Assembly (NCBI RefSeq): GCF_002924445.1
Contig: NZ_PIGG01000048.1
Location: 1-64,000 of the forward strand
Length of the DNA: 64,000 bases
From: Minwuia thermotolerans
Lineage (GTDB): Bacteria; Pseudomonadota; Alphaproteobacteria; Minwuiales; Minwuiaceae
Direction: 5' to 3'
The notes beneath the pieces are model-generated. The model had not been told where the DNA came from. It worked only from the letters and a program-made list of their open reading frames with translations, and ran no database searches. The position numbers were made by a program, and so were the translations under genes. Below are positions 51,135 to 61,318 of the stretch, piece by piece (the stretch's first letter is position 1; each line of letters begins with the position of its first letter).

Positions 51135-51868
51135 GCGATCTCGGGCCAGTCAGCCGGCGCGAGGTCCCGCACGGCCTGCCGGATGGCGTCGCTGTAGCTG
51201 TTGCGGATGTTGACGAAGTAGGGATCTTCCATCTCCACCCGCCGGACCTGGATCGGGCCCAGCGATCCGGCGCGGTAGATCACCATGTCGAAGGGCGGCG
51301 CCACCGACAGGTTGCTGCGCACGGTGGCGTCGAAGCTGAGCAGCGTCAGCTTCACCGCTTCGGACAGGCTGGTCCTGAACTGCATGGCGCGGTCCAGGAT
51401 CGGCTTGCCGTACTTGACCTCGCCGATCTGCAGGTAGGGCGTGTCCGGGGACGCCTCGATGAAGTTGCCGGCCGGATAGATCAGGAACAGCCGGTGCGGC
51501 CCGCCGGCGATCTGGCCGGCGAACAGGAAGCTTGCCGAGGGATCGCCATAGGCCTGCACGTGCTGGGCATTGGCGCTCATCACCTCGCGCAGCACGCTGC
51601 CGACCATCTTGGTGGCGTCGAACATCGTCGCCGCATCGAACAGGTTGGTCGGGTTGCCGCCCTGGCCCAGGCGCTGGTTCAGGATGGTGACCACCGCCTG
51701 GGTGGTCGCCAGGTTGCCGGCGGAGGCCAGCACCATGACCCGCTCGTCCGCGTTCTGGAACGCCGAGATCTTCGAGATGGTCGCGATATGGTCGACACCG
51801 GCGTTGGAGCGCGTGTCGGCGGTGACGACGAAGCCGTCCTCCAGGAACAGGCCAAGTCCGTAAGTCAT
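51131..51868 (-). CDS. Anbu-type proteasome-like peptidase
   Basis: Protein of the Anbu (ancestral beta subunit) family, proteasome- and HslV-related self-compartmented peptidases. After Met removal, Thr2 (MTYGLGLFLEDGFV) would be the N-terminal nucleophile, and DTRSNAGVDHI near residue 18 and ISKI near 33 supply the conserved Asp and Lys. 245 aa. Anbu genes usually lie with a transglutaminase, an alpha-E domain protein and a circularly permuted ATP-grasp. Those partners are not adjacent here; the gene is instead coupled to glsA. Confidence 0.87.
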   Translation of the reverse strand: MTYGLGLFLEDGFVVTADTRSNAGVDHIATISKISAFQNADERVMVLASAGNLATTQAVVTILNQRLGQGGNPTNLFDAATMFDATKMVGSVLREVMSANAQHVQAYGDPSASFLFAGQIAGGPHRLFLIYPAGNFIEASPDTPYLQIGEVKYGKPILDRAMQFRTSLSEAVKLTLLSFDATVRSNLSVAPPFDMVIYRAGSLGPIQVRRVEMEDPYFVNIRNSYSDAIRQAVRDLAPADWPEIA

Positions 51869-52091
51869 TCTGTTGCGGTCTCCCTCCGCGGCGTTTCACG
51901 TCGCCCGCGGCGTTGTCGAGGACGGGGATGTTGCGCCCATGCCGCCCGCCGCGAAAGCGGATTCTTTACTCGGGCCGGGGTGAAGTCCGATTTTCCCCTC
52001 CCGCCTTGCCGGCGGCGCATTGGAACCTGACCGGGCCGGCCGCCTGCCCTATAGTCAGGGCTGTTGTCGATACCGCGCAGGGGAGGGCGTC

Positions 52092-53105
52092 ATGCCGATC
52101 GATCAGGCCTGGCTGGATCAGGTTCAGGAAGAAGTCATCGAGCCGGACCGGCCGATCATCGACCCGCACCACCATCTCTGGGACTATCCCGGCTCTCGCT
52201 ATCTGCTGGACGAACTGCTCTCCGACATGGGTTCCGGTCACAACGTCGTCGCCACGGTCTTCGTCGAGTGCGGCGCCATGTACCGCGCCGACGGGCCGGA
52301 ACACCTGAAGCCTGTGGGCGAGACCGAGTTCGTCAACGGCGTTGCCGCCATGAGCGCGTCGGGGACCTACGGCGCCGCCCGCGCCTGCGCAGGCATCGTG
52401 GGCCTGGCCGACCTCAACCTGGGCAGCCGCGTCGGCGAGGTGCTGGACGCCCACATGCGCGCGGCGCCCGACCGCTTCCGCGGCATCCGCCATGTCGCAG
52501 CCCATGACGACAGCCCGGACGTCAGGGTGGCGCACACGAAGCCGTTCAGGCACATGCTGGCCGACGCCACCTTCCGCGAAGGCTTTGCCGAACTGCAAAA
52601 GCGGGACATGAGCTTCGAGGCCTGGGTCTACCATCCCCAGATCCGGGAGGTGACCGAACTGGCCCGCGCCTTTCCCGACACGGTGATCATCGCCGACCAC
52701 TTTCTCGGACCGCTGGGCATCGGGCCCTATGAGGGCAAGCGCGACGAGATCTTCGAGCAGTGGAAGCTCGATTTCGCGGAACTGGCGCGCTGCGAGAACG
52801 TGGTGGCGAAGCTGGGCGGCCTCAACATGGCCGTGAACGGCTTCGGCTGGCACAAGCGCGACAAGCCGCCCACGGCGCGCGAGCTGGTGGCGGCGACGGG
52901 CGACTGGTACGTCCACGCCATCGACTGCTTCGGACCCGGGCGCTGCATGTTCGAGAGCAACTTCCCCGTCGACAAGCTGTCGGTCAGCTATCCGGTGCTG
53001 TGGAACGCCTTCAAGCTGATCGCCGCCGCCTATACGGAGGCCGAGCGCGACGCCCTGTTCCACGACACCGCGAAACGGGTCTACCGGCTCGACCTGCCGG
53101 ATTGA
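52092..53105 (+). CDS. Amidohydrolase 2 family hydrolase (lactonase-like)
   Basis: TIM-barrel metal-dependent hydrolase of about 337 aa. The metal motif DPHHHLWDYP near residue 24, further histidines in RGIRHVAAHD and IADHFLGP, and the closing GRCMFESNFPVDK (Asp near the end) are those of the amidohydrolase 2 clan, which includes L-fuconolactonase and 2-pyrone-4,6-dicarboxylate hydrolase. GGGGAGG precedes the ATG. It may belong with the sugar-acid genes near 57-59 kb, but it is not in their operon. Confidence 0.85.
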   Translation: MPIDQAWLDQVQEEVIEPDRPIIDPHHHLWDYPGSRYLLDELLSDMGSGHNVVATVFVECGAMYRADGPEHLKPVGETEFVNGVAAMSASGTYGAARACAGIVGLADLNLGSRVGEVLDAHMRAAPDRFRGIRHVAAHDDSPDVRVAHTKPFRHMLADATFREGFAELQKRDMSFEAWVYHPQIREVTELARAFPDTVIIADHFLGPLGIGPYEGKRDEIFEQWKLDFAELARCENVVAKLGGLNMAVNGFGWHKRDKPPTARELVAATGDWYVHAIDCFGPGRCMFESNFPVDKLSVSYPVLWNAFKLIAAAYTEAERDALFHDTAKRVYRLDLPD

Positions 53106-53118
53106 CCGCAGGGAGCGT

Positions 53119-54579
53119 TCAGCCGCGTCTGGCGAGCAGGGCGCGGGCCTGGCCGGCCAGGGTTTCAGCGCGAGCCTGGCTATCGGCCACGGCGAGAAAG
53201 GGGAATCCGGCGCTGCGCTCGATTCCGCCGACGGCAAGCGGGACGATGCCTTCATTTTTCCCGCGGCGCAGCAGGAACGGTCCCAGCAGGTCGTAGAGCG
53301 CTTCGGCGGTTCGCACGCGCAGTTGCAGGGACTGGTCCTGTACGATGACCATGCCGCGGCCGGCGTGGCGGCCGAAGAACCGGTTGACGAAGCTCATCGG
53401 GATCGAAACCCCGCCCCATCTGCCGTTGCACTCGATCCAGTGCACGCCACGGGCGCGCCCGGCCTCGCCGGTGATCAGGCAGTCGAAGCTGCAACGTCCG
53501 AAATAGCCGAGCGCCTGCAGATGTACGGCCAGCGCCATCGCCTCGCGGCAGATGCGGCGCAGCACGCCGACCGATAACACAGCCGGAGCGGCGCCTATGA
53601 ATTCGGCTTCGTCACCGGCCAGGCGTTGCTCGAAGATGCCTTCCACCACCGGATCTCCGTCACCGGGGGCGGGGATCCAGATCTGCGCCGAGGGGCTGGA
53701 CAGGGCGGCGGTCTCCCAGACGCCGACCAGCAGCGGATAGCGGTCGCGCCAGCCTCGGGCGCGCAGGATGTCCAGGACGCAGCAATGCAGCCTTTCGGTG
53801 CTGAAGCCGCGGATCAGCGCCGCGTCGAGGTTCACATTGCCCAGGGAACCGGCGCTGTCCGGCGTCTTGACGATGACCTGTTCGCAATTGCGGGCGAGGC
53901 GCCGTATGTGCGCCGCCAGGGCCGCCGGCCCATAGGCGGCGAAAGTGGGCGGCAGGGCCTGTGGACCAAGCACCGCCCGCACGCGGTCAGCAAACCAGAT
54001 CTTGTCGTTGACCCGCTTGGCGAGCTGCGGCGGCGGTGCGGCGACCCTGACCGGGACGCGGGCGACATCGGCGATTGTTCCGGCCAGCGCCCAGTCCTTA
54101 CCCGAGCCCAAATAGGGGACGATCTGGAAGCAGCCCCGGTCCCGGGCCGCGTCGGCGAAGCGCGCGGCCAGCGCCGGCGACCGGCAGCGGCTTGCGATCG
54201 CCGCCGGGCCGCCCCGCTCCGGCGGGCCGATCTCGATGATCCGAAGGTCGTGGATGCCGAGCAGGTGGCGGACGAAGGCCTCGTGGCGCGGGCAGGCCTT
54301 CTCGACGACGAGGAAGTCGCCCTCGTCGGCCAGCAGGGCTATCCGATGCTCCAGCCGCTGTTCCCGCATTCCCGCGAACAGCCCGACTTCCCGCTGATCG
54401 CCGATCAGGAGGGCGGGCCCCGGCTTCAGACCGGACGAAACCCGCGGGCCGAAGAAGTCGGTCCGCCCGAGCGAGGGCTCGTTTGCGAGAACTGCCCTGG
54501 CCATCCGCAGGAGTCGCCGCCGTTCCCTCTGCGGTAGATGGACTGCCAGGCGTTCGACGATCGGAATCGCCGGCCGCAT
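53119..54579 (-). CDS. ATP-grasp ligase-like protein (PreATP-grasp type)
   Basis: Protein of about 486 aa with an ATP-grasp fold: a Lys in VIVKTPDSAGSLGNVN for ATP, and the metal-binding end motif WIECNGRWGGVSIP. The N-terminal half resembles the PreATP-grasp region of peptide-ligase-like (PGM1-related) enzymes. The reaction would join a carboxylate to an amine with ATP; the substrates are unknown. The start at 54579 has no clear ribosome-binding site; upstream GTG codons in frame are possible. It is head-to-head with a class II glutamine amidotransferase, which could supply ammonia. Confidence 0.7.
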   Translation of the reverse strand: MRPAIPIVERLAVHLPQRERRRLLRMARAVLANEPSLGRTDFFGPRVSSGLKPGPALLIGDQREVGLFAGMREQRLEHRIALLADEGDFLVVEKACPRHEAFVRHLLGIHDLRIIEIGPPERGGPAAIASRCRSPALAARFADAARDRGCFQIVPYLGSGKDWALAGTIADVARVPVRVAAPPPQLAKRVNDKIWFADRVRAVLGPQALPPTFAAYGPAALAAHIRRLARNCEQVIVKTPDSAGSLGNVNLDAALIRGFSTERLHCCVLDILRARGWRDRYPLLVGVWETAALSSPSAQIWIPAPGDGDPVVEGIFEQRLAGDEAEFIGAAPAVLSVGVLRRICREAMALAVHLQALGYFGRCSFDCLITGEAGRARGVHWIECNGRWGGVSIPMSFVNRFFGRHAGRGMVIVQDQSLQLRVRTAEALYDLLGPFLLRRGKNEGIVPLAVGGIERSAGFPFLAVADSQARAETLAGQARALLARRG

Positions 54580-54791
54580 TGTGTCTCGGGCGTCCGGACC
54601 ATGCGTCTTCCGTGCCGACACGCCCTCATCCCCAAGCTTGGTGAATTCCTGGCCATAGAGTTGCCCGTCCCTGCGCGCCCGGCCGAAATGCGTGCTCGGC
54701 GGCGATTCGCCCTTTGACGCGCCGTTGCCAAAGGAGACTATTCTCGGGACCAAAGCTGCGCAACGCGCCCTGGGGGAAGGAGAATGCCGGA
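54580..54791. promoter_or_regulatory. Divergent promoter region of the ATP-grasp and amidotransferase genes
   Basis: This gap of about 210 bp separates the two start codons and should contain both promoters, unless the ATP-grasp protein begins further upstream. No clear operator is seen. Confidence 0.35.
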
Positions 54792-55637
54792 ATGTGCCGT
54801 CTCTATGCGCTTCGGGCGAATGAGCCCACTCGGGTCGAATGCGGTCTTGTCCGTTCCCAGAACAACCTCATGCGCCAGAGCCAGGGCGACGCCGAGGGAC
54901 TGGCGCACGGCCATGGCTGGGGTGTTGCCGAGTATCCCGACGGCGTACCGATGCTGGAGCGTCAGACATGGGCCGCGTTCCATGGCGAGCATTTCGCGAA
55001 GAAGGCGGCCCGCGTCTACGCACACACCGTGATCGCGCATGTGCGCCGCGCAACTGTGGGTTCGCCGCGTATCGAGAACACCCACCCCTTCGTCTTCGGC
55101 CGCTACATCTTCGCCCACAACGGCACCTTGCCGAACTTCGAGGCGATCCGACCGCGCCTGCTGGAGCATGTCGACCCGCTTCATCACGATGAGATCCGGG
55201 GCGATACCGACAGCGAACATGTATTCCATTACCTGCTGACACGCTGGGCGCACGGACCGCAGACCGACCTGCTCGAAACCGTGCGCGAAGGCGTCGAGCG
55301 GATCGTCCGATGGTGTGCGGAACTGGCCCCCGGCAAGCCCGTCGGGCTCAATATCGTTCTTGGCGACGGCGAACGCATGGTCGGCACGCGGCTGAACCGG
55401 ACGCTCTGGTACCTGGAGCGTGACGGCCTTGTCCGCTGCGACATCTGCGGGCAGACGCATGTGCACCACAAGCCGAGATCCGACTACCGTTCCGCCGAGG
55501 TCGCGTCGGAACCGGTGACGCCGGAGGAGGCCTGGCGGCAGGTGCCGAACGGAACGGTCTATGCCGTCGACCCCGACTACAAACTGCATTTCGAGCCGCT
55601 TAGACTGCCGGAAGGCGCGCTCCGGGAAGCCGGTTGA
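54792..55637 (+). CDS. Class II glutamine amidotransferase
   Basis: Ntn-type glutaminase domain protein of about 281 aa (YafJ-like). Cys2 directly follows the start Met and would be the nucleophile. IAHVRRATVGSPR and FVFGRYIFAHNGTLPNF supply the family's glutamine and oxyanion residues. AAGGAG about 9 nt upstream fixes the start. Near residues 217-227 it contains a CxxC-x3-H-x-HH cluster that could bind a metal. No synthase domain is fused, so ammonia may go to a partner such as the divergent ATP-grasp protein. Confidence 0.86.
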   Translation: MCRLYALRANEPTRVECGLVRSQNNLMRQSQGDAEGLAHGHGWGVAEYPDGVPMLERQTWAAFHGEHFAKKAARVYAHTVIAHVRRATVGSPRIENTHPFVFGRYIFAHNGTLPNFEAIRPRLLEHVDPLHHDEIRGDTDSEHVFHYLLTRWAHGPQTDLLETVREGVERIVRWCAELAPGKPVGLNIVLGDGERMVGTRLNRTLWYLERDGLVRCDICGQTHVHHKPRSDYRSAEVASEPVTPEEAWRQVPNGTVYAVDPDYKLHFEPLRLPEGALREAG

Positions 55638-55647
55638 AGGGCGTTGT

Positions 55648-55938
55648 CTATTTCAACTCGATCTCGACGAAGACGAACTCGAAGGGGTTGTCGTTGATCA
55701 CGTCGTGCTCAACGCCGGCGTCGCGGGCGTAGGAGACGCCTGCGGCGAGCGGCGCCTTCGCCACGCCGTTGGCGGTTTCGATGCTGAGTTCGCCGGTCGT
55801 GACGGGGACCACGACATAGTCCATGCCGTGGCGGTGCCAGCCTGTGTGGGCCCCGGGCGCAAAGCGCCATTCGGTGACCACGACGCGGTCGGTCTCGAGC
55901 TGCTTCGTCGGCACGGCCCAGGGCCGGTTGTCGCTCAT
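55648..55938 (-). CDS. Small cupin-domain protein
   Basis: Single cupin of 96 aa. The first metal motif is visible in GAHTGWHRHGMDYVVVPVTTGEL (shown in part; GxxHxH-x-E/D-like) and the second in DAGVEHDVIND. GGAGAAGG precedes the ATG at 55938. The role is unknown. It is convergent with the amidotransferase gene and stands alone. Confidence 0.8.
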   Translation of the reverse strand: MSDNRPWAVPTKQLETDRVVVTEWRFAPGAHTGWHRHGMDYVVVPVTTGELSIETANGVAKAPLAAGVSYARDAGVEHDVINDNPFEFVFVEIELK

Positions 55939-56086
55939 TCGGCCTTCTCCATCAGCATGGCGCGGGGTCCGGACTTCAGCGTCCTTCCTCGCCCATGAAG
56001 GATGCCGCAGGCCAGAGGCGCCGGCCGCGCCCGGGGACAGGGTACATGCCCTGTTGCGGGTGCGCCAGCCGGCGCGGCGGGCTGGT

Positions 56087-56575
56087 CTACCGCGTGTTGA
56101 CGATGCGCCACGTGCCGTCGGCCTGGCGGCAGGCCGTTCCGGTCGCCAGTTCATCGCGGCCGTCGATGATCACCCGCTGCTGGTAGTCGCGGCAGTCAAG
56201 GCCGTCCGCCGACCTGTAGGTGTTGGTTGGTGTGAAAGTGCCGGAATGCTGCGTGTCCGGGTTGACCCAGGTTGACGTTGTCCCGCTGCGGGAACTCTCC
56301 AGGCTCCGCTGGGCGGTGCGCTCGGCGTAGAGCCTGTCGGACTTGTCCAGCGAGCGTCCGACCTCGGAGCCGAGATAGGCGCCCAGCAGGGTGCCGCCCG
56401 CAGTTGCGGCGAGCTGGCCGGCGCCGCCGCCGATCTGCGAACCCAGCAGGCCGCCCACCGCGGCGCCGATCAGGGCGCCGCCCACTTCCTTCTGGCCGGC
56501 GGTATTGGTTTCGCATGCGGCCAGGCCCAGTGTGAGCGCGACGGCGATACAGGCGATCTTGGATTTCATGGTCAT
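56087..56575 (-). CDS. Glycine-zipper outer-membrane lipoprotein (17 kDa antigen-like)
   Basis: Lipoprotein of about 162 aa with a lipobox (LAAC near residue 21 after the signal sequence). A glycine-zipper segment follows (IGAAVGGLLGSQIGGGAGQ, then GGTLLGAYLGSEVG), and the C-terminal half resembles the surface antigen/RcpC-like domain ending WRIVNTR. Starts at 56575 and 56569 are both possible. Likely anchored in the outer membrane; the function is structural or unknown. Confidence 0.82.
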   Translation of the reverse strand: MTMKSKIACIAVALTLGLAACETNTAGQKEVGGALIGAAVGGLLGSQIGGGAGQLAATAGGTLLGAYLGSEVGRSLDKSDRLYAERTAQRSLESSRSGTTSTWVNPDTQHSGTFTPTNTYRSADGLDCRDYQQRVIIDGRDELATGTACRQADGTWRIVNTR

Positions 56576-56736
56576 TGTTCCATGTGCTTGAGCTGACGAA
56601 CGCAGACTAGCGGTTCGGCGTTCCGCAGCCTTGATCCTGGTCAACTCGGCACGAGGAATCTGAACGCGGCCTGTCTGCGGCGCCGGGGGCGGCTCCCGCA
56701 GATAACCGGTCAGTCACGGCCGGGACGCGGTCCGGT

Positions 56737-58477
<1,741 letters not shown>

Positions 58478-58481
<4 letters not shown>

Positions 58482-58885
58482 GCGGCCCGGCCCGGCGAGG
58501 CCATCGCGGCGGCCACCGCCTCGATCTCCACCCTCATGCGCGGATCGACCAGGGCGCTGACCACCACCAGCGTCGAGGCGGTCAGCCGGCCCTCCATCCG
58601 TTCGTCGCGTATCCGGCGATAGGCGGCGACGTCGCCGGCGTCGGTCAGATAGATGTTCAGCCGCACGACGTCCGCCACGCCCATGTCCGCCTCGGCCAGG
58701 ATGGCGAAGACGTTGTCGAAGGCGACATGGATCTGCCCGTCGATGTCATCGGGGATGTTGCCCTTGCGGTCGAGGCCGACCTGCCCGGAGATGAAGCACC
58801 AGCGGCAGTCGGGGGGAACCTCCATGCCCGGTGCGAAACGCGAGCCCGGATTGGCGTGTCCCTTCGGTTCCAGAACCCTGTTCAT
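58478..58885 (-). CDS. RidA/YjgF family deaminase
   Basis: RidA-like protein of 135 aa. The family core is visible as FISGQVGLDRKGNIPDDI with its conserved Gly-Gln, and the C-terminal VDPRMRVEIEAVAA carries the catalytic Arg and Glu. GGGAGG stands about 10 nt before the ATG. It deaminates reactive imine or enamine intermediates. It is the first gene of the ridA-denD-SDR operon. Confidence 0.87.
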
Positions 58886-59014
58886 GGCTTTTCGACCTCC
58901 CTGTTGTCGCGGGGCGTCTCGCCGGCCCCTTCGGCGGGAATCGTAGCCGCGTTCGCCGGGCCTGTCAGTGCTTGACCGCCAGCACCGCCGCGTTTAAACA
59001 GCGGCCTCTCCGGT

Positions 59015-59092
59015 GGCGGGTGTAGCTCAGTCGGTTAGAGCGCCAGATTGTGGCTCTGGAGGTCGTCGGTTCAATTCCGATCACTCGCCCCA
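59015..59092 (+). tRNA. tRNA-His(GTG)
   Basis: The 7-bp acceptor stem GCGGGTG pairs with CACTCGC. G-1 at 59015 faces the discriminator C, the hallmark of histidine tRNA. The D arm has GCTCAGTCGGTTAGAGC, the anticodon GTG is at 59050-59052 and the T arm is GTCGGTTCAATTCCGAT. CCA is encoded. Confidence 0.97.
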
Positions 59093-59183
59093 ACTTCCTT
59101 CTTCGAGCGGTACCGAACGCCGCCTCGTGACATCCGGCGAAACCCGTGATGGAACGGTGCCGCGGATATTGCTCGAATGACGC

Positions 59184-59218
59184 GAATTCGTCCGAAATGC
59201 ATGAAGAATTCGTCGGAA
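59184..59218. promoter_or_regulatory. Two direct repeats (GAATTCGTCSGAA) upstream of the alpha-oxoamine synthase
   Basis: Copies at 59184-59196 and 59206-59218 differ at one base and are 22 bp apart from start to start, close to two turns of the helix. That suits side-by-side binding of a regulator. They lie about 125 bp before the downstream start codon. Confidence 0.4.
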
Positions 59219-59341
59219 CGGCCGTCAATCGACAGCCGTTAACCAGAACGGTTCACCGCTCGTTAAGCCCGTAGTTCCACTCTGCCGCGTACTAGGATAC
59301 GCGGCCCAGAACCGGTCCGCCCGCTTCGGAGGAACCGAAAC

Positions 59342-60688
59342 ATGAACGACGACGCCAGCCTTCCTCCCGAAGCGCTCGTGGGCAGCCTCAGGGATTACCG
59401 CATCATCGAAGGCGCCGACCTCCTCGGTCGCACGGAAGCCTTCTTCGACTGGCAGAACCTGCGCCGCCGCCACGATCTCTGGCCCTATTCCCGCTCCACG
59501 GCCACCGCGCCGAAGTCCTCCTGCAGCGCCTTCGACGACACCGGCAAGGATGTGCAGGGCGTCAACTTCGCCTCTCAGGACTATCTCAGCCTGGCTTCGC
59601 ATCCGGCCATCAAGGAGGCTGCGATCCGGGCGATCACCGATTTCGGCGCCCACAGCGCCGGTTCGGCGGCGTTGCTCGGCAATACCGGCCTGTCTCTGCG
59701 GCTGGAAGCCGAGATCTCCGGCTTTCTGGGCCGCGATCACACGGTGCTCTATCCCACGGGCTGGTCCGCCGGCTTCGGCGTCGTCCAGGGCCTGGTGCGG
59801 CCCGACGATCACGTGGTCATGGACGTGCTGGCCCATAGCTGCATGCAGCAGGGCGCGGCCGCCGCGACGAAGAACATCCACCTGCACGGCCACCTCAACC
59901 TGGATGGCGTGCGGCGCAAGCTGAAGCGGATCCGCGACAAGGATGCGAAGAACGGCATCCTCGTCGTCACCGAGAGCCTGTTCTCCATGGACTCCGACAC
60001 GCCGAAGCTGCGCGAACTGCAGAATCTCTGCCACGAGTTCGGCGCCATCCTTCTGGTCGACGCCGCGCACGACCTGGGCTGCATGGGCGAGGATGGCCGT
60101 GGCCAGCTTGGCCTGCAGAACATGATCGACGACGTCGACATCATCGTCGGCAGCTTCTCCAAGACCTTCGCTTCCAATGGCGGCTTCGTGACCGCCGGGT
60201 CGCGGGCGGTGAAGGAGTACCTGAAGTACTACAGCGCGCCGCAGACCTTCTCCAACGCGCTCTCGCCCATGCAGGCGGCGGTCGTGCTGAAGGCCTTCGA
60301 GATCGTCCGCTCCGATGAGGGCCGTCAGCTGCGCCGCGATCTGATGAACAACACCCTCTATCTGCGCGAGCAGCTCAAGGAGGCGCGCTTCGACGTTTCC
60401 GGCGATCCTTCGGCGATCGTGCCGGTGCATATCGGCGCCGAGGGCCATGCCCGCATGGCGGCCCAGGAACTGGCCAAGCGCGGGGCCATCGCCAACCTGG
60501 TGGAGTATCCGGCCGTCGCCCGCGGCGGCGCGCGGTTCCGCCTGCAGGTCATGGCACGGCACCACAAGGCCGAGATCGACCATCTGGTCGGCCGTATGCG
60601 CGAAGCGGTGGACGAGGCGGAAATCCGCTTCCGCCCGCACCGCGGCGCTGCGCCGGCGAAGGCCGCCCGCGCGGCCCGCGCCGCCTGA
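59342..60688 (+). CDS. Alpha-oxoamine synthase family PLP enzyme (serine palmitoyltransferase/BioF-like)
   Basis: PLP-dependent acyl-CoA:amino acid condensing enzyme of about 448 aa. The PLP Lys is in GSFSKTFASNGGF. DAAHDLGCMGEDGRG gives the Asp and His of the cofactor site, and VNFASQDYLSLASHP is the N-terminal family strand. The family covers ALAS, KBL, BioF and serine palmitoyltransferase. FSKTFAS plus NGG leans toward the SPT/KBL side but is not decisive. GGAGGAACC precedes the ATG. Its Ala-rich C-terminal tail (PAKAARAARAA) is not part of the fold. Confidence 0.82.
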   Translation: MNDDASLPPEALVGSLRDYRIIEGADLLGRTEAFFDWQNLRRRHDLWPYSRSTATAPKSSCSAFDDTGKDVQGVNFASQDYLSLASHPAIKEAAIRAITDFGAHSAGSAALLGNTGLSLRLEAEISGFLGRDHTVLYPTGWSAGFGVVQGLVRPDDHVVMDVLAHSCMQQGAAAATKNIHLHGHLNLDGVRRKLKRIRDKDAKNGILVVTESLFSMDSDTPKLRELQNLCHEFGAILLVDAAHDLGCMGEDGRGQLGLQNMIDDVDIIVGSFSKTFASNGGFVTAGSRAVKEYLKYYSAPQTFSNALSPMQAAVVLKAFEIVRSDEGRQLRRDLMNNTLYLREQLKEARFDVSGDPSAIVPVHIGAEGHARMAAQELAKRGAIANLVEYPAVARGGARFRLQVMARHHKAEIDHLVGRMREAVDEAEIRFRPHRGAAPAKAARAARAA

Positions 60689-60699
60689 ACAAGCCGGCC

Positions 60700-60720
60700 G
60701 GCCGCCCCCTGCGGGCGGCC
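60700..60720 (+). terminator. GC hairpin after the alpha-oxoamine synthase gene
   Basis: GGCCGCCC and GGGCGGCC form an 8-bp stem with a 5-nt loop right after the stop codon. There is no T run, so intrinsic termination is uncertain. Confidence 0.4.
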
Positions 60721-60779
60721 CGGCGGCAGCCCCCCGGTGAGGTATCAAGGGGTTGCGTCCCGAATGGAGAACGCGATCG

Positions 60780-61202
60780 ATGACCTCGCCATCGGCCGTC
60801 CCGCGACTGCTGGCCATTGACGACGACGCCGATTCCGCTGAGCTGGTCGCCCGCGTCGCGGCCCGCGCCGGCTTCGAGGCGGACTGGATCGCCGATCCGC
60901 GTCTGGCCGCCGAGACGGTCTCGCGGGTCGGTCCCGACGTCGTCACCCTGGACCTCTGCATGCCGGACCTGGACGCGCTGGACGTGCTGGGCGAACTCCG
61001 CGAGGCCGGCTTCGACGGCGCCATCCTGATCGTTTCCGGTCAGCCCGACAGCATCCGCAACGCCGCGGCCCGTCTCGCCGAGGCGAACGGCCACGAGGTC
61101 GCGGGCAATTTCCGCAAGCCGGTGGATGTCGCGGCCATGCGCAGGCGGCTGTTCGACATCGCCGCGGCCCGCGCCGGAGGCGGCGCGCGAAGCGGCGGCT
61201 GA
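60780..61202 (+). CDS. Single-domain response regulator
   Basis: Receiver-only protein of 140 aa with the acidic pocket DDD at residues 14-16, phospho-acceptor Asp58 in TLDLCMP and the Lys of FRKPVD near 115. No output domain and no adjacent kinase. GGAGAA precedes the ATG at 60780. It lies between the alpha-oxoamine synthase and mcd, with no visible functional link. Confidence 0.88.
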   Translation: MTSPSAVPRLLAIDDDADSAELVARVAARAGFEADWIADPRLAAETVSRVGPDVVTLDLCMPDLDALDVLGELREAGFDGAILIVSGQPDSIRNAAARLAEANGHEVAGNFRKPVDVAAMRRRLFDIAAARAGGGARSGG

Positions 61203-61318
61203 CGCGCTCCGCCGGGCCGAATCCGGGCGCTGCCGCGACAAGTTCCCTGTGGCAATTGCCGGTCGGATCGGCCATAAACGCCGCCAATTTCCGACAACAG
61301 CCGCAGCAGAGTACCTCC

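Noticed and set aside
59252-59266. CtrA-like site TTCA-N7-TTAA upstream of the alpha-oxoamine synthase
   Set aside because: One base off the TTAA-N7-TTAA consensus; short AT motifs of this kind arise by chance in the only AT-rich part of the region.
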